DNA of 64,000 nucleotides. Origin: Streptomyces sp. ERV7 (GTDB lineage: Bacteria; Actinomycetota; Actinomycetes; Streptomycetales; Streptomycetaceae). The notes under the pieces are model-generated. The model saw only the letters and a list, made by a program, of their open reading frames with translations. It did not search any database and was not told the origin of the DNA. The DNA lies in NCBI RefSeq assembly GCF_001653515.1, contig NZ_LYOY01000051.1:124001-188000 (forward strand). The letters are read 5' to 3'. Made by a program: the position numbers and the translations under genes. Of the stretch, positions 51,712-60,101 are shown one piece after another (the stretch's first letter is position 1; every line of letters begins with the position of its first letter).

Positions 51712-53130
51712 GTGACCAGCACTACGCAGCCACCGGCCTCGGGAGCCCGTACGGCGCACCCCGAGCACCTCGCCCACGTCGTCTTCATCGCGGCGGCGGC
51801 AGCGATGGGCGGCTTCCTCTTCGGTTACGACAGCGCCGTGATCAACGGCGCCGTCGAGGCCATCAGAGGCCGTTACGACATCGGCTCCGCGGCGCTCGCC
51901 CAGGTCATCGCGATCGCTCTGATCGGCTGTGCGATCGGCGCCGCCACCGCGGGCCGCATCGCGGACCGCATCGGCCGCATCCGCTGTATGCAGATCGCCT
52001 CCGTGCTCTTCACCATCAGCGCCGTCGGCTCCGCGCTCCCGTTCGCGCTGTGGGACCTGGCCTTCTGGCGCATCATCGGCGGCTTCGCCATCGGCATGGC
52101 CTCGGTCATCGGCCCCGCCTACATCGCCGAGGTGGCCCCCGCCGCGTACCGCGGGCGGCTCGGCTCCTTCCAGCAGGCCGCCATCGTCATCGGCATCGCG
52201 ATCTCGCAGCTGGTCAACTGGGGCATCCTCAACGCCGCGGGCGGCGACCAGCGCGGCGAGCTGATGGGCCTGGAGGCCTGGCAGGTCATGCTCGGCGTGA
52301 TGGTCATCCCCGCCGTCCTGTACGGCCTGCTCTCCTTCGCCATCCCCGAGTCGCCGCGCTTTTTGATCTCCGCAGGCCGCGACGCGCGCGCCCGTGAGGT
52401 GCTCAAGGAGGTCGAGGGCGAGCACATCGACCTCGACGCCCGTGTCGCCGAGATCGAGCACGCCATGAAGAGCGAGCACAAGTCGAGCTTCAAGGACCTG
52501 CTCGGCGGCTCGTTCTTCTTCAAGCCGATCGTCTGGGTCGGGATCGGCCTCTCGGTCTTCCAGCAGTTCGTCGGCATCAACGTCGCGTTCTACTACTCCT
52601 CGACGCTGTGGCAGTCGGTCGGCGTCGACCCGTCGCAGTCGTTCTTCTACTCGTTCACCACGTCGATCATCAACATCGTCGGCACCGTGATCGCGATGAT
52701 CTTCGTCGACCGGATCGGCCGCAGGCCGCTGGCGCTCATCGGCTCGGTCGGCATGGCCGTCGGCCTCGCCCTGGAGGCCTGGGCCTTCAGCTACGACCTC
52801 GTCGACGGCAAGCTGCCCGCGACCCAGGGCTGGGTCGCCCTGGTCGCCGCCCATGTCTTCGTGCTCTTCTTCGCCCTCTCCTGGGGCGTGGTGGTCTGGG
52901 TCTTCCTCGGCGAGATGTTCCCGAACCGGATCCGCGCCGCCGCCCTCGGCGTCGCCGCCTCCGCGCAGTGGATCGCCAACTGGGCCATCACCGCGAGCTT
53001 CCCGTCGCTGGCCGACTGGAACCTCTCCGCGACCTACGTGATCTACACGATCTTCGCCGCCCTCTCGATCCCCTTCGTACTCAAGTACGTGAAGGAGACC
53101 AAGGGCAAGGCGTTGGAGGAGATGGGCTAA
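51712..53130 (+). CDS. glcP: Sugar:proton symporter of the major facilitator superfamily, probably glucose permease GlcP
   Basis: A 472-residue, 12-segment transporter of the sugar porter family. Typical motifs are GGFLFGYDSAVINGAVEAIR, AGRIADRIGRIRCM, PESPRFLISAGRDARAREVL, GIGLSVFQQFVGINVAFYYS and VDRIGRRPLALIGSVGMAVG. Its position just after smc is that of the main glucose permease of S. coelicolor (SCO5578, from memory), and it has the same length. The GTG at 51712 follows AGGAG by six bases. The promoter has repeated ACTTGAA elements, consistent with tight sugar control. Confidence 0.9.
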   Translation: MTSTTQPPASGARTAHPEHLAHVVFIAAAAAMGGFLFGYDSAVINGAVEAIRGRYDIGSAALAQVIAIALIGCAIGAATAGRIADRIGRIRCMQIASVLFTISAVGSALPFALWDLAFWRIIGGFAIGMASVIGPAYIAEVAPAAYRGRLGSFQQAAIVIGIAISQLVNWGILNAAGGDQRGELMGLEAWQVMLGVMVIPAVLYGLLSFAIPESPRFLISAGRDARAREVLKEVEGEHIDLDARVAEIEHAMKSEHKSSFKDLLGGSFFFKPIVWVGIGLSVFQQFVGINVAFYYSSTLWQSVGVDPSQSFFYSFTTSIINIVGTVIAMIFVDRIGRRPLALIGSVGMAVGLALEAWAFSYDLVDGKLPATQGWVALVAAHVFVLFFALSWGVVVWVFLGEMFPNRIRAAALGVAASAQWIANWAITASFPSLADWNLSATYVIYTIFAALSIPFVLKYVKETKGKALEEMG

Positions 53131-53158
53131 ACCCCGCTGCCCTCTCTCCTCGACACGC

Positions 53159-53195
53159 GTACTGCCCCGGCTCACCCATGGAGCCGGGGCAGTAC
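53159..53195. terminator. Bidirectional terminator between the sugar permease and the LLM monooxygenase gene
   Basis: A perfect 15-bp stem (53159-53173 with 53181-53195) and a 7-nt loop. It overlaps the stop codon of the convergent gene (53172-53174). Confidence 0.85.
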
Positions 53196-54143
53196 GTCGT
53201 CCGTGAACAGGCGCAGACTGCGCCACCCCTCCTCCAGCGGCATCCCGCCGCACAGCGGGTGCAGCACCAGGCTCTCGGCGCCGAGCGCCGCGCACTCCTC
53301 GGGCGTCACGATCCGGTAGACGCCCTCGGCGCGCAGTTCCTCGACGCTCACCGCCGACGACCGCACCGCCGAGCGGATGTCCTTGGACTGCCAGGACGCG
53401 TACATCCGCGCCTCGTGCAGGAAGTGCTCCCCGTACAGCGCCCAGGCCCGGTCCGGGTCCTCGCTCAGATGCAGCAGCGGCGTCTTCTCGGCGGGCATCA
53501 TCGTCCAGCCCTCGGTGCCGTGCAGGGCCAGCTGCTCGCGGTAGTACGCCTCCAGCTCCGGCAGGTGCGCGCTCGGGAAGAACGGCAGCCCCAGCCGGGC
53601 CGCGCGCCGGGCCGCCGCCCTGGAGGAGCCGCCGACGAGCAGCATCGGGTGCGGCTGGGTGAAGGGGCGCGGGGTGACCCGTACCGTACGGCCCCCGTAG
53701 GTGAACGGCTCGCCCGTCCACGCCTTGAGCAGCGTCTCCAGGAGCAGGTCCTGGAGCTTGCCGCGCCGGCCCCACTCGACGCCCGCCTGCTCGTACTCCT
53801 CGGGCCGGTAGCCGATCCCCGCGACCGTCACCAGGCGCCCGCCGCTGAGCAGGTCCAGTACGGCGATGTCCTCGGCGAGCCGCAGCGGGTCGTAGAGCGG
53901 GCCGATGATCGCGGAGACCGTGACGGCGATCCGGCCGGTGGCCCCGAAGACCGCGCCCGCGAAGGCGAAGGGGGAGGGCAGCCAGCCGTTGCCGGTGCCG
54001 TGGTGCTCCTCGGTCTGGACGGTGTCGACGCCGTGCGCGTCGGCGTACGCGGCCATCTCCACCGCGGCGCGGTAGCGGGCCGACAGGGTCTCGGGCGGCT
54101 CGTGCGGGGCCACCAGGTTCATGCGTACGACCGTGAACGGCAT
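53172..54143 (-). CDS. Luciferase-like (LLM class) flavin-dependent oxidoreductase
   Basis: A 323-residue TIM-barrel protein of the bacterial luciferase superfamily. DTVQTEEHHGTGNGWLPSPF, IIGPLYDPLRLAEDIAVLDL, LSGGRLVTVAGIGYRPEEYE and PHPMLLVGGSSRAAARRAAR are the FMN or F420 contacts. Which flavin and what substrate it uses are not evident; F420 is possible because cofC is in the window. The ATG at 54143 has GGAGGGGGA seven bases upstream. That site is part of a stem-loop just before the gene. Confidence 0.9.
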   Translation of the reverse strand: MPFTVVRMNLVAPHEPPETLSARYRAAVEMAAYADAHGVDTVQTEEHHGTGNGWLPSPFAFAGAVFGATGRIAVTVSAIIGPLYDPLRLAEDIAVLDLLSGGRLVTVAGIGYRPEEYEQAGVEWGRRGKLQDLLLETLLKAWTGEPFTYGGRTVRVTPRPFTQPHPMLLVGGSSRAAARRAARLGLPFFPSAHLPELEAYYREQLALHGTEGWTMMPAEKTPLLHLSEDPDRAWALYGEHFLHEARMYASWQSKDIRSAVRSSAVSVEELRAEGVYRIVTPEECAALGAESLVLHPLCGGMPLEEGWRSLRLFTDDVLPRLHG

Positions 54144-54150
54144 GGGAAAG

Positions 54151-54196
54151 TCCCCCTCCGCCGGGCTGGATCCGAAGGGATCCCGGTGGAGGGGGA
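54151..54196 (-). promoter_or_regulatory. Hairpin between NCS1 permease and LLM genes that includes the LLM ribosome-binding site
   Basis: TCCCCCTCCGCCGGG (54151-54165) is complementary to CCCGGTGGAGGGGGA (54182-54196) with one mismatch. On the minus-strand transcript the 3' arm contains GGAGGGGGA, the Shine-Dalgarno sequence of the LLM gene. It may act as terminator of the permease gene and limit read-through translation. Confidence 0.6.
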
Positions 54197-54213
54197 CGGT
54201 AGCTGACGATGCG

Positions 54214-55665
54214 TCAGACAGCCAGGGGTGCGCGCTCCCCGGCCGTCTCGTCCGCCGCGGCCGGAGCCGGTACGGCGGGCTTCGGCAGGACCACGTACAG
54301 CAGCGCGGAGACCACGATGGTGGCCACCCAGCCCAGGCCGTACTCGCCGACCGGGTTGTTCGAGGCGAGCGGGCCGGTGAACCAGTCCGAGGTGGTGAAG
54401 AGCAGCCCCGAGCCGAGGCCCACCGCCCAGGCGGCGACGGCGGCGGGGGAGAAGCCGCCCCTGTACCAGTACGCGCTGGTGGGGGTGGTGTCGAGCAGCG
54501 CCTTCGCGTCGTACTCGGTGCGCCGCAGCATGTCCGCGCCGAAGACGCCGACCCAGGCCGAGAAGGCGACGGCGAGCAGCGAGAGGAAGGCGATGAAGGA
54601 GCCCATGAAGCTCTTGGCGACCAGCATCAGGACGCCGCCGAAGGCCAGCGAGATCACGGCGTTGACGGAGACCGCCCAGTGGCGCGGGATCTTGAAGCCG
54701 AGGGTCTGCGCGGTGAAGCCGGCCGAGTACATCGACATCGAGTTGATCAGCACCATGCCGACCAGGGCGATCAGCAGATACGGGACCGCGATCCACAGCG
54801 GCAGGATCTCACCGAGGAAGGAGACCGGGTCCGCGGCCGAGGCGAGGTCCGGCGTGGAGACCGCCATGACCGCGCCCATCAGGACCATCGGCAGGACGAC
54901 GATCCCGGCGCCGCCGACGGAGCTGGCGACCATGGCCCTGGAGGAGGCCGTGCGCGGCAGATAGCGGGTGAAGTCCGGGGCGGACGGGATCCAGCTGACG
55001 CCGCCCGCGGCGATCAGGCCGGTGCCGGCGACCATCAGCGACATCTTCCCGGCCGGGCGGTCGAAGACCTCGCTCCAGTCGGTGTTCAGCGCCAGATAGA
55101 CCAGCACGAGCACGGAGAACGCGCCGAACAGATAGGTCGCGTACTTGTTGCACTTCTGGACGACGTTGATGCCGAGGCCCGAGATCGCGAAGGTCGTCAC
55201 CACGAAGAGCAGCAGCGTCACGATGATCAGGAAGGTGTTGCTCTTCACCCCGAGGACGATGTCCAGGACGGTGAGCATCGCGTAGGCGCCGGTGACCGCG
55301 TTGATGGTCTCCCAGCCCCAGCGGGCCACCCAGATCAGCGAGCCGGGCAGCAGGTTGCCGCGCTGGCCGAAGACCGCGCGCGACAGTGCCATGCCGGGGG
55401 CGCCACCGCGTTTGCCGGCGATGGATATGAGCCCCACCAGGCCGTAGCTGACGACCGGCGCGGCGATCGCGACGACGATCGCCTGCCAGAAGTTCAGCCC
55501 GTAGGACACGACCAGGCTGGCGCCCATCGTGAGCAGCAGCACACTGATGTTGGCGGCGACCCAGGTCGGGAAGAGATCTCTGGTTCTGGCGGTGCGCTCG
55601 TTGTCGGGGACGGGCTCAAGGCCACGGGTTTCCAGTGCGCCTTCGGACTGGGAAGTGGTGCTCAT
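54214..55665 (-). CDS. NCS1-family permease (cytosine/purine/uracil/hydantoin type)
   Basis: A 483-residue, 12-segment symporter of the nucleobase:cation symporter-1 family. ANISVLLLTMGASLVVSYGL, MALSRAVFGQRGNLLPGSLI, WVARWGWETINAVTGAYAML and GGVSWIPSAPDFTRYLPRTA are typical. The exact substrate cannot be read from the sequence, though CodB-like cytosine or purine permeases are closest. The ATG at 55665 (MSTTSQSEGALETRGLEPV) is used; a GAGAGG lies 13 bases upstream. It is divergent from ftsY. Confidence 0.9.
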   Translation of the reverse strand: MSTTSQSEGALETRGLEPVPDNERTARTRDLFPTWVAANISVLLLTMGASLVVSYGLNFWQAIVVAIAAPVVSYGLVGLISIAGKRGGAPGMALSRAVFGQRGNLLPGSLIWVARWGWETINAVTGAYAMLTVLDIVLGVKSNTFLIIVTLLLFVVTTFAISGLGINVVQKCNKYATYLFGAFSVLVLVYLALNTDWSEVFDRPAGKMSLMVAGTGLIAAGGVSWIPSAPDFTRYLPRTASSRAMVASSVGGAGIVVLPMVLMGAVMAVSTPDLASAADPVSFLGEILPLWIAVPYLLIALVGMVLINSMSMYSAGFTAQTLGFKIPRHWAVSVNAVISLAFGGVLMLVAKSFMGSFIAFLSLLAVAFSAWVGVFGADMLRRTEYDAKALLDTTPTSAYWYRGGFSPAAVAAWAVGLGSGLLFTTSDWFTGPLASNNPVGEYGLGWVATIVVSALLYVVLPKPAVPAPAAADETAGERAPLAV

Positions 55666-55854
55666 GAGGGTGCGGTTGCCTCTCGCTCGGCTCTGGCGGG
55701 AGCCGGTGGGGGTCATCTTCGGGGACTCTACGCGCGTTGACTCCTCCTCTTCCATTGTAACTTAATACGACGATTGCCCCATAATTCCCTTTGATCTTCG
55801 GGGGAAGGTACGACCGGGGCCCCGCGGCGGCCCATGACTGATACTGGGGACGTT

Positions 55855-57069
55855 ATGGAATTCGTGATCCTTGCTGTAGTCATCGCCCTGGTCGCGGTCG
55901 GCGTGATCAGCGGGCTCGTGGTCAGCAGCCGCAAGAAGAAGCAGCTGCCGCCCACGGCGCCGCCGTCCACGCCGACCATCACTGCCCCGCCCGCCGAGCC
56001 GCACGTCGGCGAAGACGCCGCGGAGACCGCCGAGGAGCAACGCCGCACCATCGAGGAGGTCGCCCTCCCCGAGGCCCCGGCGAGCCCCGTCGTGGTCGAG
56101 GAGGCGCTTCCCGAGGTGCCCGCCGCGCCCGAGATCGAGGTGCCCGAGCCGACGGCCGGCCGCCTCGTGCGGCTGCGCGCCCGGCTCGCCCGCTCCCAGA
56201 ACTCGCTCGGCAAGGGGCTGCTCACGCTGCTCTCCCGGGACAACCTCGACGAGGACACCTGGGAGGAGATCGAGGACACGCTGCTCACCGCGGACGTGGG
56301 CGTCGCCCCGACCCAGGAGCTGGTCGAGCGGCTGCGCGAGCGCGTCCGGGTGCTCGGCACCCGCACCCCCGCCGAGCTGCGCACCCTGCTGCGCGAGGAG
56401 CTCGTCGCGATCCTCGGCCCGGACTTCGACCGCACGGTCAAGACCGAGGGCGGCGCGGAGACCCCCGGCGTGGTGATGGTCGTCGGTGTCAACGGCACCG
56501 GCAAGACCACCACCACCGGCAAGCTCGCGCGCGTGCTCGTCGCCGACGGCAAGTCGGTCGTCCTCGGCGCGGCGGACACCTTCCGCGCGGCCGCCGCCGA
56601 CCAGCTGCAGACCTGGGGCGAGCGCGTCGGCGCCCGCACCGTGCGCGGCCCCGAGGGCGGCGACCCGGCGTCGATCGCCTTCGACGCGGTCAAGGAGGGC
56701 ATCGCGGAGGGCGCGGACGTCGTCCTCATCGACACCGCGGGCCGGCTGCACACCAAGACCGGGCTCATGGACGAGCTCGGCAAGGTCAAGCGCGTCGTGG
56801 AGAAGCACGGCCCGCTCGACGAGGTCCTGCTGGTCCTCGACGCCACCACCGGGCAGAACGGGCTGGTGCAGGCCCGCGTCTTCGCCGAGGTCGTCGACAT
56901 CACCGGCATCGTGCTGACCAAGCTCGACGGTACGGCCAAGGGCGGCATCGTCATCGCCGTGCAGCGCGAGCTCGGTGTCCCGGTCAAGCTCATCGGGCTC
57001 GGCGAGGGCGCGGACGATCTGGCGCCGTTCGAGCCGGGCGCGTTCGTGGACGCGCTGATCGGGGACTAG
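55855..57069 (+). CDS. ftsY: Signal recognition particle receptor FtsY
   Basis: A 404-residue SRP receptor GTPase. Unlike the E. coli form it starts with a membrane segment (MEFVILAVVIALVAVGVISG, residues 2-22), followed by an acidic A domain, a four-helix N domain (from about 110) and the G domain. G1 is GVNGTGKTTTT near residue 211, with AADTFRAAAADQLQTWGERV, LIDTAGRLHTK and LTKLDGTAKGG after it. The ATG at 55855 has GGGGA close upstream. Its partner ffh is at the right end of the window. Confidence 0.96.
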   Translation: MEFVILAVVIALVAVGVISGLVVSSRKKKQLPPTAPPSTPTITAPPAEPHVGEDAAETAEEQRRTIEEVALPEAPASPVVVEEALPEVPAAPEIEVPEPTAGRLVRLRARLARSQNSLGKGLLTLLSRDNLDEDTWEEIEDTLLTADVGVAPTQELVERLRERVRVLGTRTPAELRTLLREELVAILGPDFDRTVKTEGGAETPGVVMVVGVNGTGKTTTTGKLARVLVADGKSVVLGAADTFRAAAADQLQTWGERVGARTVRGPEGGDPASIAFDAVKEGIAEGADVVLIDTAGRLHTKTGLMDELGKVKRVVEKHGPLDEVLLVLDATTGQNGLVQARVFAEVVDITGIVLTKLDGTAKGGIVIAVQRELGVPVKLIGLGEGADDLAPFEPGAFVDALIGD

Positions 57070-57110
57070 CCGGGGACCGGCGCCTCGCCGGGTGCGCGGG
57101 TTTTCGCCCG

Positions 57111-57158
57111 CGGGCCGCAGGCGGCCGGTCGCGCGGTTCCCCGCGCCCCTTACGGGGT
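57111..57158 (-). repeat. Intergenic repeat copy in inverted orientation (ftsY to primase-like gap)
   Basis: The minus strand reads AGGGGCGCGGGGAACCGCGC at 57131-57150, then GACCGGCC, matching the family core near 24.3 and 35.7 kb with one change. It lies between convergent genes, like the other copies. Confidence 0.8.
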
Positions 57159-57216
57159 CCGTACGTATGGCCGAGTGCCCGTTCTCATCTGCGCGATGGG
57201 GGCGGGCACTTGTGTG

Positions 57217-57864
57217 TCAGGAAGGCGCCCGGTGGCAGATGTACGCCAGCGTGCCCAGCAGCAGCCGGGCCTCCGGGGGGCGGGTCGCGGTGTCCAGGGA
57301 CGGCGGGCGCAGCCAGTGGACGTCCCCCGACGGGGGTGCCGGCACATACGCCCCGGCCCCGGGGCAGACCAGGTCCAGGTCGGCGTCGTCCCAGCCCATC
57401 CGGTAGAGCAGGCGCGGCAGTTCGGCCGCGGCTCCCGGAGCGACGAAGAAGTGGGTGCGGCCCGCCGGGGTCGTCGAGACGGGGCCGAGCGGCAGCCCCA
57501 TCCGCTCCATCCGCACCAGCGCCCTCCGTCCGGCGGGCGCCGCCACGTCCAGGATGTCGAAGGTGCGGCCCACCGGCAGCAGCACCGCGGCGCCCGGGCA
57601 CTCCGCCCACGCCTTGCCGACCTCGTCCAGGGTCGCGCCCGCCGCCACCTCGGGCGCGAAGTCCAGTGGGTGCGCCCCCGGCACGGGGCAGTCCGGGACG
57701 CCGCAGGAGCACTGGCCGGAGAGCTCGCGGGCCCCGGGGGCGACGTCCCAGCCCCACAGGCCCGTGTACTCGGCCACCGCCGTGACCTCGGTCGCGCGGC
57801 CGCGTCGCCGCGGACCGGGCCGGATTTCGCGGATCCCCCGGCTGCCGCCGATCGTGAAGCCCAT
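57217..57864 (-). CDS. Bifunctional primase/polymerase-like domain protein
   Basis: A 215-residue protein. GLWGWDVAPGARELSGQCSC, CPVPGAHPLDFAPEVAAGAT and VPAPPSGDVHWLRPPS resemble the N-terminal prim-pol domain found in actinomycete small proteins and plasmid primases. The catalytic acidic pair of active prim-pols is not obvious to me, so activity is doubtful. CSCGVPDCPVPGAH may bind zinc. The ATG at 57864 has GGAGGGGG just upstream, which decides the start over a GTG/ATG further out. It is divergent from nsdA. Confidence 0.72.
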   Translation of the reverse strand: MGFTIGGSRGIREIRPGPRRRGRATEVTAVAEYTGLWGWDVAPGARELSGQCSCGVPDCPVPGAHPLDFAPEVAAGATLDEVGKAWAECPGAAVLLPVGRTFDILDVAAPAGRRALVRMERMGLPLGPVSTTPAGRTHFFVAPGAAAELPRLLYRMGWDDADLDLVCPGAGAYVPAPPSGDVHWLRPPSLDTATRPPEARLLLGTLAYICHRAPS

Positions 57865-58293
57865 GCCCCCTCCAACGGGTGTGACTCGACGGTGGTTACG
57901 ATCCGGAGTTCCCTGATTGCGCACCGCTCACCCGGCGGCTCGCGGCGGAAGGTGAGGTGGTGCGAACCGGTCCGCGCGCCCCGGCGTGCACCGTTCCACC
58001 GACTCCTGATCGACCTGTGTCAAGTGAATCGCGCACAGCGCCAAGGGAGTTCATTCGAAGGGGTGGCGAATGGTGGCGTTTCTGGAATCGCCCTCGCGGG
58101 ACCGGTGATCGTAGGATTACTTTCGGTACACGGACCCTGGAAGCGCACGCGCTCGTGGGTATGCCAAAGGCAAGGAGCGGTACCGTCCGGAGGGTCGCGT
58201 CCTGCGGACAGGAAGCCCCGACTCGCGGCATTCTGATAGGGGTTCGCGTGACATGGAAGACGCACAAGGCGTCAGCAGAATGGGGGCGTTCCA
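57865..58293 (+). other. Long upstream region of nsdA
   Basis: No coding frame of quality is seen in 429 bp between the divergent primase-like gene and nsdA. The region should hold both promoters. AT-richer patches lie at 58040-58060 and 58106-58130 (GGATTACTTTCGGTACACGG); I could not assign boxes with confidence. Confidence 0.35.
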
Positions 58294-59769
58294 GTGGGCG
58301 GCAGTGGGGCTAGCGGTACGAGCGCCGGCAAGCGCCCCAACGAGCAGCTGAGTTCGTGGTTCGTACGGAGCGGCTGGTCGAAGGGCGAGCTCGCGCGGCA
58401 GGTCAACCGACGGGCGCGCCAGCTCGGCGCGCATCACATCAGCACGGACACCTCCCGGGTGCGCCGCTGGCTCGACGGCGAGATGCCGCGCGAGCCGATC
58501 CCGCGCATCCTCTCCGAGCTGTTCTCCGAGCGGTTCGGCAGCGTCGTGGCCGTCGAGGACCTCGGGTTGCGCACCGCACACCAGTCCCCGTCGGTCTCCG
58601 GCGTCGACCTGCCCTGGGCAGGCCCCCAGACGGTCTCCCTGCTCAGCGAGTACTCGCGCAGCGACCTGATGCTGGCCCGGCGCGGCTTCCTCGGCACCTC
58701 CCTGATGCTGTCGGCCGGACCCGCCCTGATCGAGCCCATGCAGCGCTGGCTGGTGCCCGCGCCGCCCGGCGAGTCCATCAACGTGGAGACCCCCGCCAAC
58801 GCCCGGCGCCCCTCCCGGCTCTCCAAACCGGAGCTCGACCTCCTGGAGACCACCACCGAGATGTTCCGCCAGTGGGACGCCCAGTGCGGCGGCGGACTGC
58901 GCCGCAAGGCCGTCGTCGGCCAGCTCCACGAGGTCACCGACCTCCTCCAGGAGCCGCAGCCCGAGGCCACCGCCCGGCGCCTGTTCCGGGTCGCGGCCGA
59001 ACTCGCGGAACTGGCCGGGTGGATGAGCTACGACGTGGGACTGCAGCCCACCGCCCAGAAGTACTTCGTGCTCGCCCTGCACGCGGCCAAGGAGTGCGGC
59101 GACAAGCCCCTCGGGTCGTACATCCTGTCCTCGATGAGCCGCCAGATGATCCACCTCGGCCGGCCCGACGACGCCCTGGAACTCATCCACCTCGCCCAGT
59201 ACGGCAGCCGCGACTGCGCCACCCCCCGCACCCAGGCGATGCTGTATGCGATGGAGGCGCGCGCCTACGCGAACATGGGCCAGCCCAGCAAGTGCAAGCG
59301 GGCCGTCAGGATGTCCGAGGACACCTTCGGCGACGCCGGGCTGGACGGCGAGCCGGAGCCCGACTGGATCCAGTTCTTCTCCGAGGCCGAGCTCAACGGG
59401 GAGAACGCGCACTCGTTCCGCGACCTGGCCTATGTGGCCGGGCGCAGCCCCACGTACGCGACGCTCGCCGAGCCGGTGATGGAGCGCGCGGTCGAGCTCT
59501 TCGGCAAGGACGACGTCCACCAGCGCTCGTATGCGCTGAACCTGATCGGCATGGCCACCGTCCACCTCCTCAAGCGCGAGCCCGAGCAGTCGACCGTGCT
59601 GGCCGGAGAGGCCCTGAAGATCGCCAAGACGGTCCGCTCCGAGCGGGTCAACACCCGGCTGCGCAAGACCGTCGACACAGCCGTCCGGGACTTCGGGGAC
59701 GTGGCCGAGGTGGTGCGGTTCACCGATCTGCTCGGCCGGGAGCTGCCCGAGACCGCGGAGGCCGTCTGA
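58294..59769 (+). CDS. nsdA: NsdA-like negative regulator of differentiation and antibiotic production
   Basis: A 491-residue regulator. The N-terminus (GKRPNEQLSSWFVRSGWSKG, ELARQVNRRARQLGAHHIST, DTSRVRRWLDGEMPREPIPR) is a helix-turn-helix-like region. The rest is all-helical with TPR-like repeats (FRVAAELAELAGWMSYDVGL, QKYFVLALHAAKECGDKPLG). In S. coelicolor NsdA represses actinorhodin and sporulation. Position before amtB-glnK-glnD matches SCO5582 from memory. The GTG at 58294 has no strong Shine-Dalgarno sequence. Confidence 0.93.
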   Translation: MGGSGASGTSAGKRPNEQLSSWFVRSGWSKGELARQVNRRARQLGAHHISTDTSRVRRWLDGEMPREPIPRILSELFSERFGSVVAVEDLGLRTAHQSPSVSGVDLPWAGPQTVSLLSEYSRSDLMLARRGFLGTSLMLSAGPALIEPMQRWLVPAPPGESINVETPANARRPSRLSKPELDLLETTTEMFRQWDAQCGGGLRRKAVVGQLHEVTDLLQEPQPEATARRLFRVAAELAELAGWMSYDVGLQPTAQKYFVLALHAAKECGDKPLGSYILSSMSRQMIHLGRPDDALELIHLAQYGSRDCATPRTQAMLYAMEARAYANMGQPSKCKRAVRMSEDTFGDAGLDGEPEPDWIQFFSEAELNGENAHSFRDLAYVAGRSPTYATLAEPVMERAVELFGKDDVHQRSYALNLIGMATVHLLKREPEQSTVLAGEALKIAKTVRSERVNTRLRKTVDTAVRDFGDVAEVVRFTDLLGRELPETAEAV

Positions 59770-59946
59770 GCGCCGGGGGCGCCGCCACGGCGGCATACAG
59801 GACGCCGGCCGCGACGCCCACCCCGTACAGCCCGACTCGGCTCCCCCACGCCAGGTCAACCGGGGGACGTCGCGGCCGGTCCCCCGTCCGCGTGTACGCG
59901 GATGGTAGCCGCCCCCCAGGGCGGTGATCCGGCAGTTCATGCCCGT
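59770..59946 (+). other. Gap after nsdA with a long-arm inverted repeat
   Basis: CCGGCCGCGACG (59805-59816) and CGTCGCGGCCGG (59868-59879) are perfectly complementary but 51 bp apart. They could close a large terminator-like structure for nsdA. Nothing else is recognised before the GlnR-like boxes; the whole nsdA-amtB gap is 332 bp. Confidence 0.4.
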
Positions 59947-59982
59947 GTAACACGCCCGACCTCTTCGTCACGGCGGCGAAAC
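59947..59982 (+). promoter_or_regulatory. GlnR-type boxes upstream of amtB
   Basis: GTAAC-n6-GACCT (59947-59962) and GTCAC-n6-GAAAC (59967-59982) follow the Streptomyces GlnR pattern GTnAC-n6-GAAAC; the second is a perfect match and the two sites are 4 bp apart. Position, about 120-155 bp before amtB, fits nitrogen-limited activation of amtB-glnK-glnD. Confidence 0.75.
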
Positions 59983-60101
59983 ATCGTGCGGCATCGACGG
60001 AAACGGCGCTGCGCCAACCTCATGGCGCATAACGGCCCACCCCTTCGCAGCCACTCGTTCGCCCCCGCACGGGCCGCCGTACCGACGACGAGGAGACGCC
60101 G

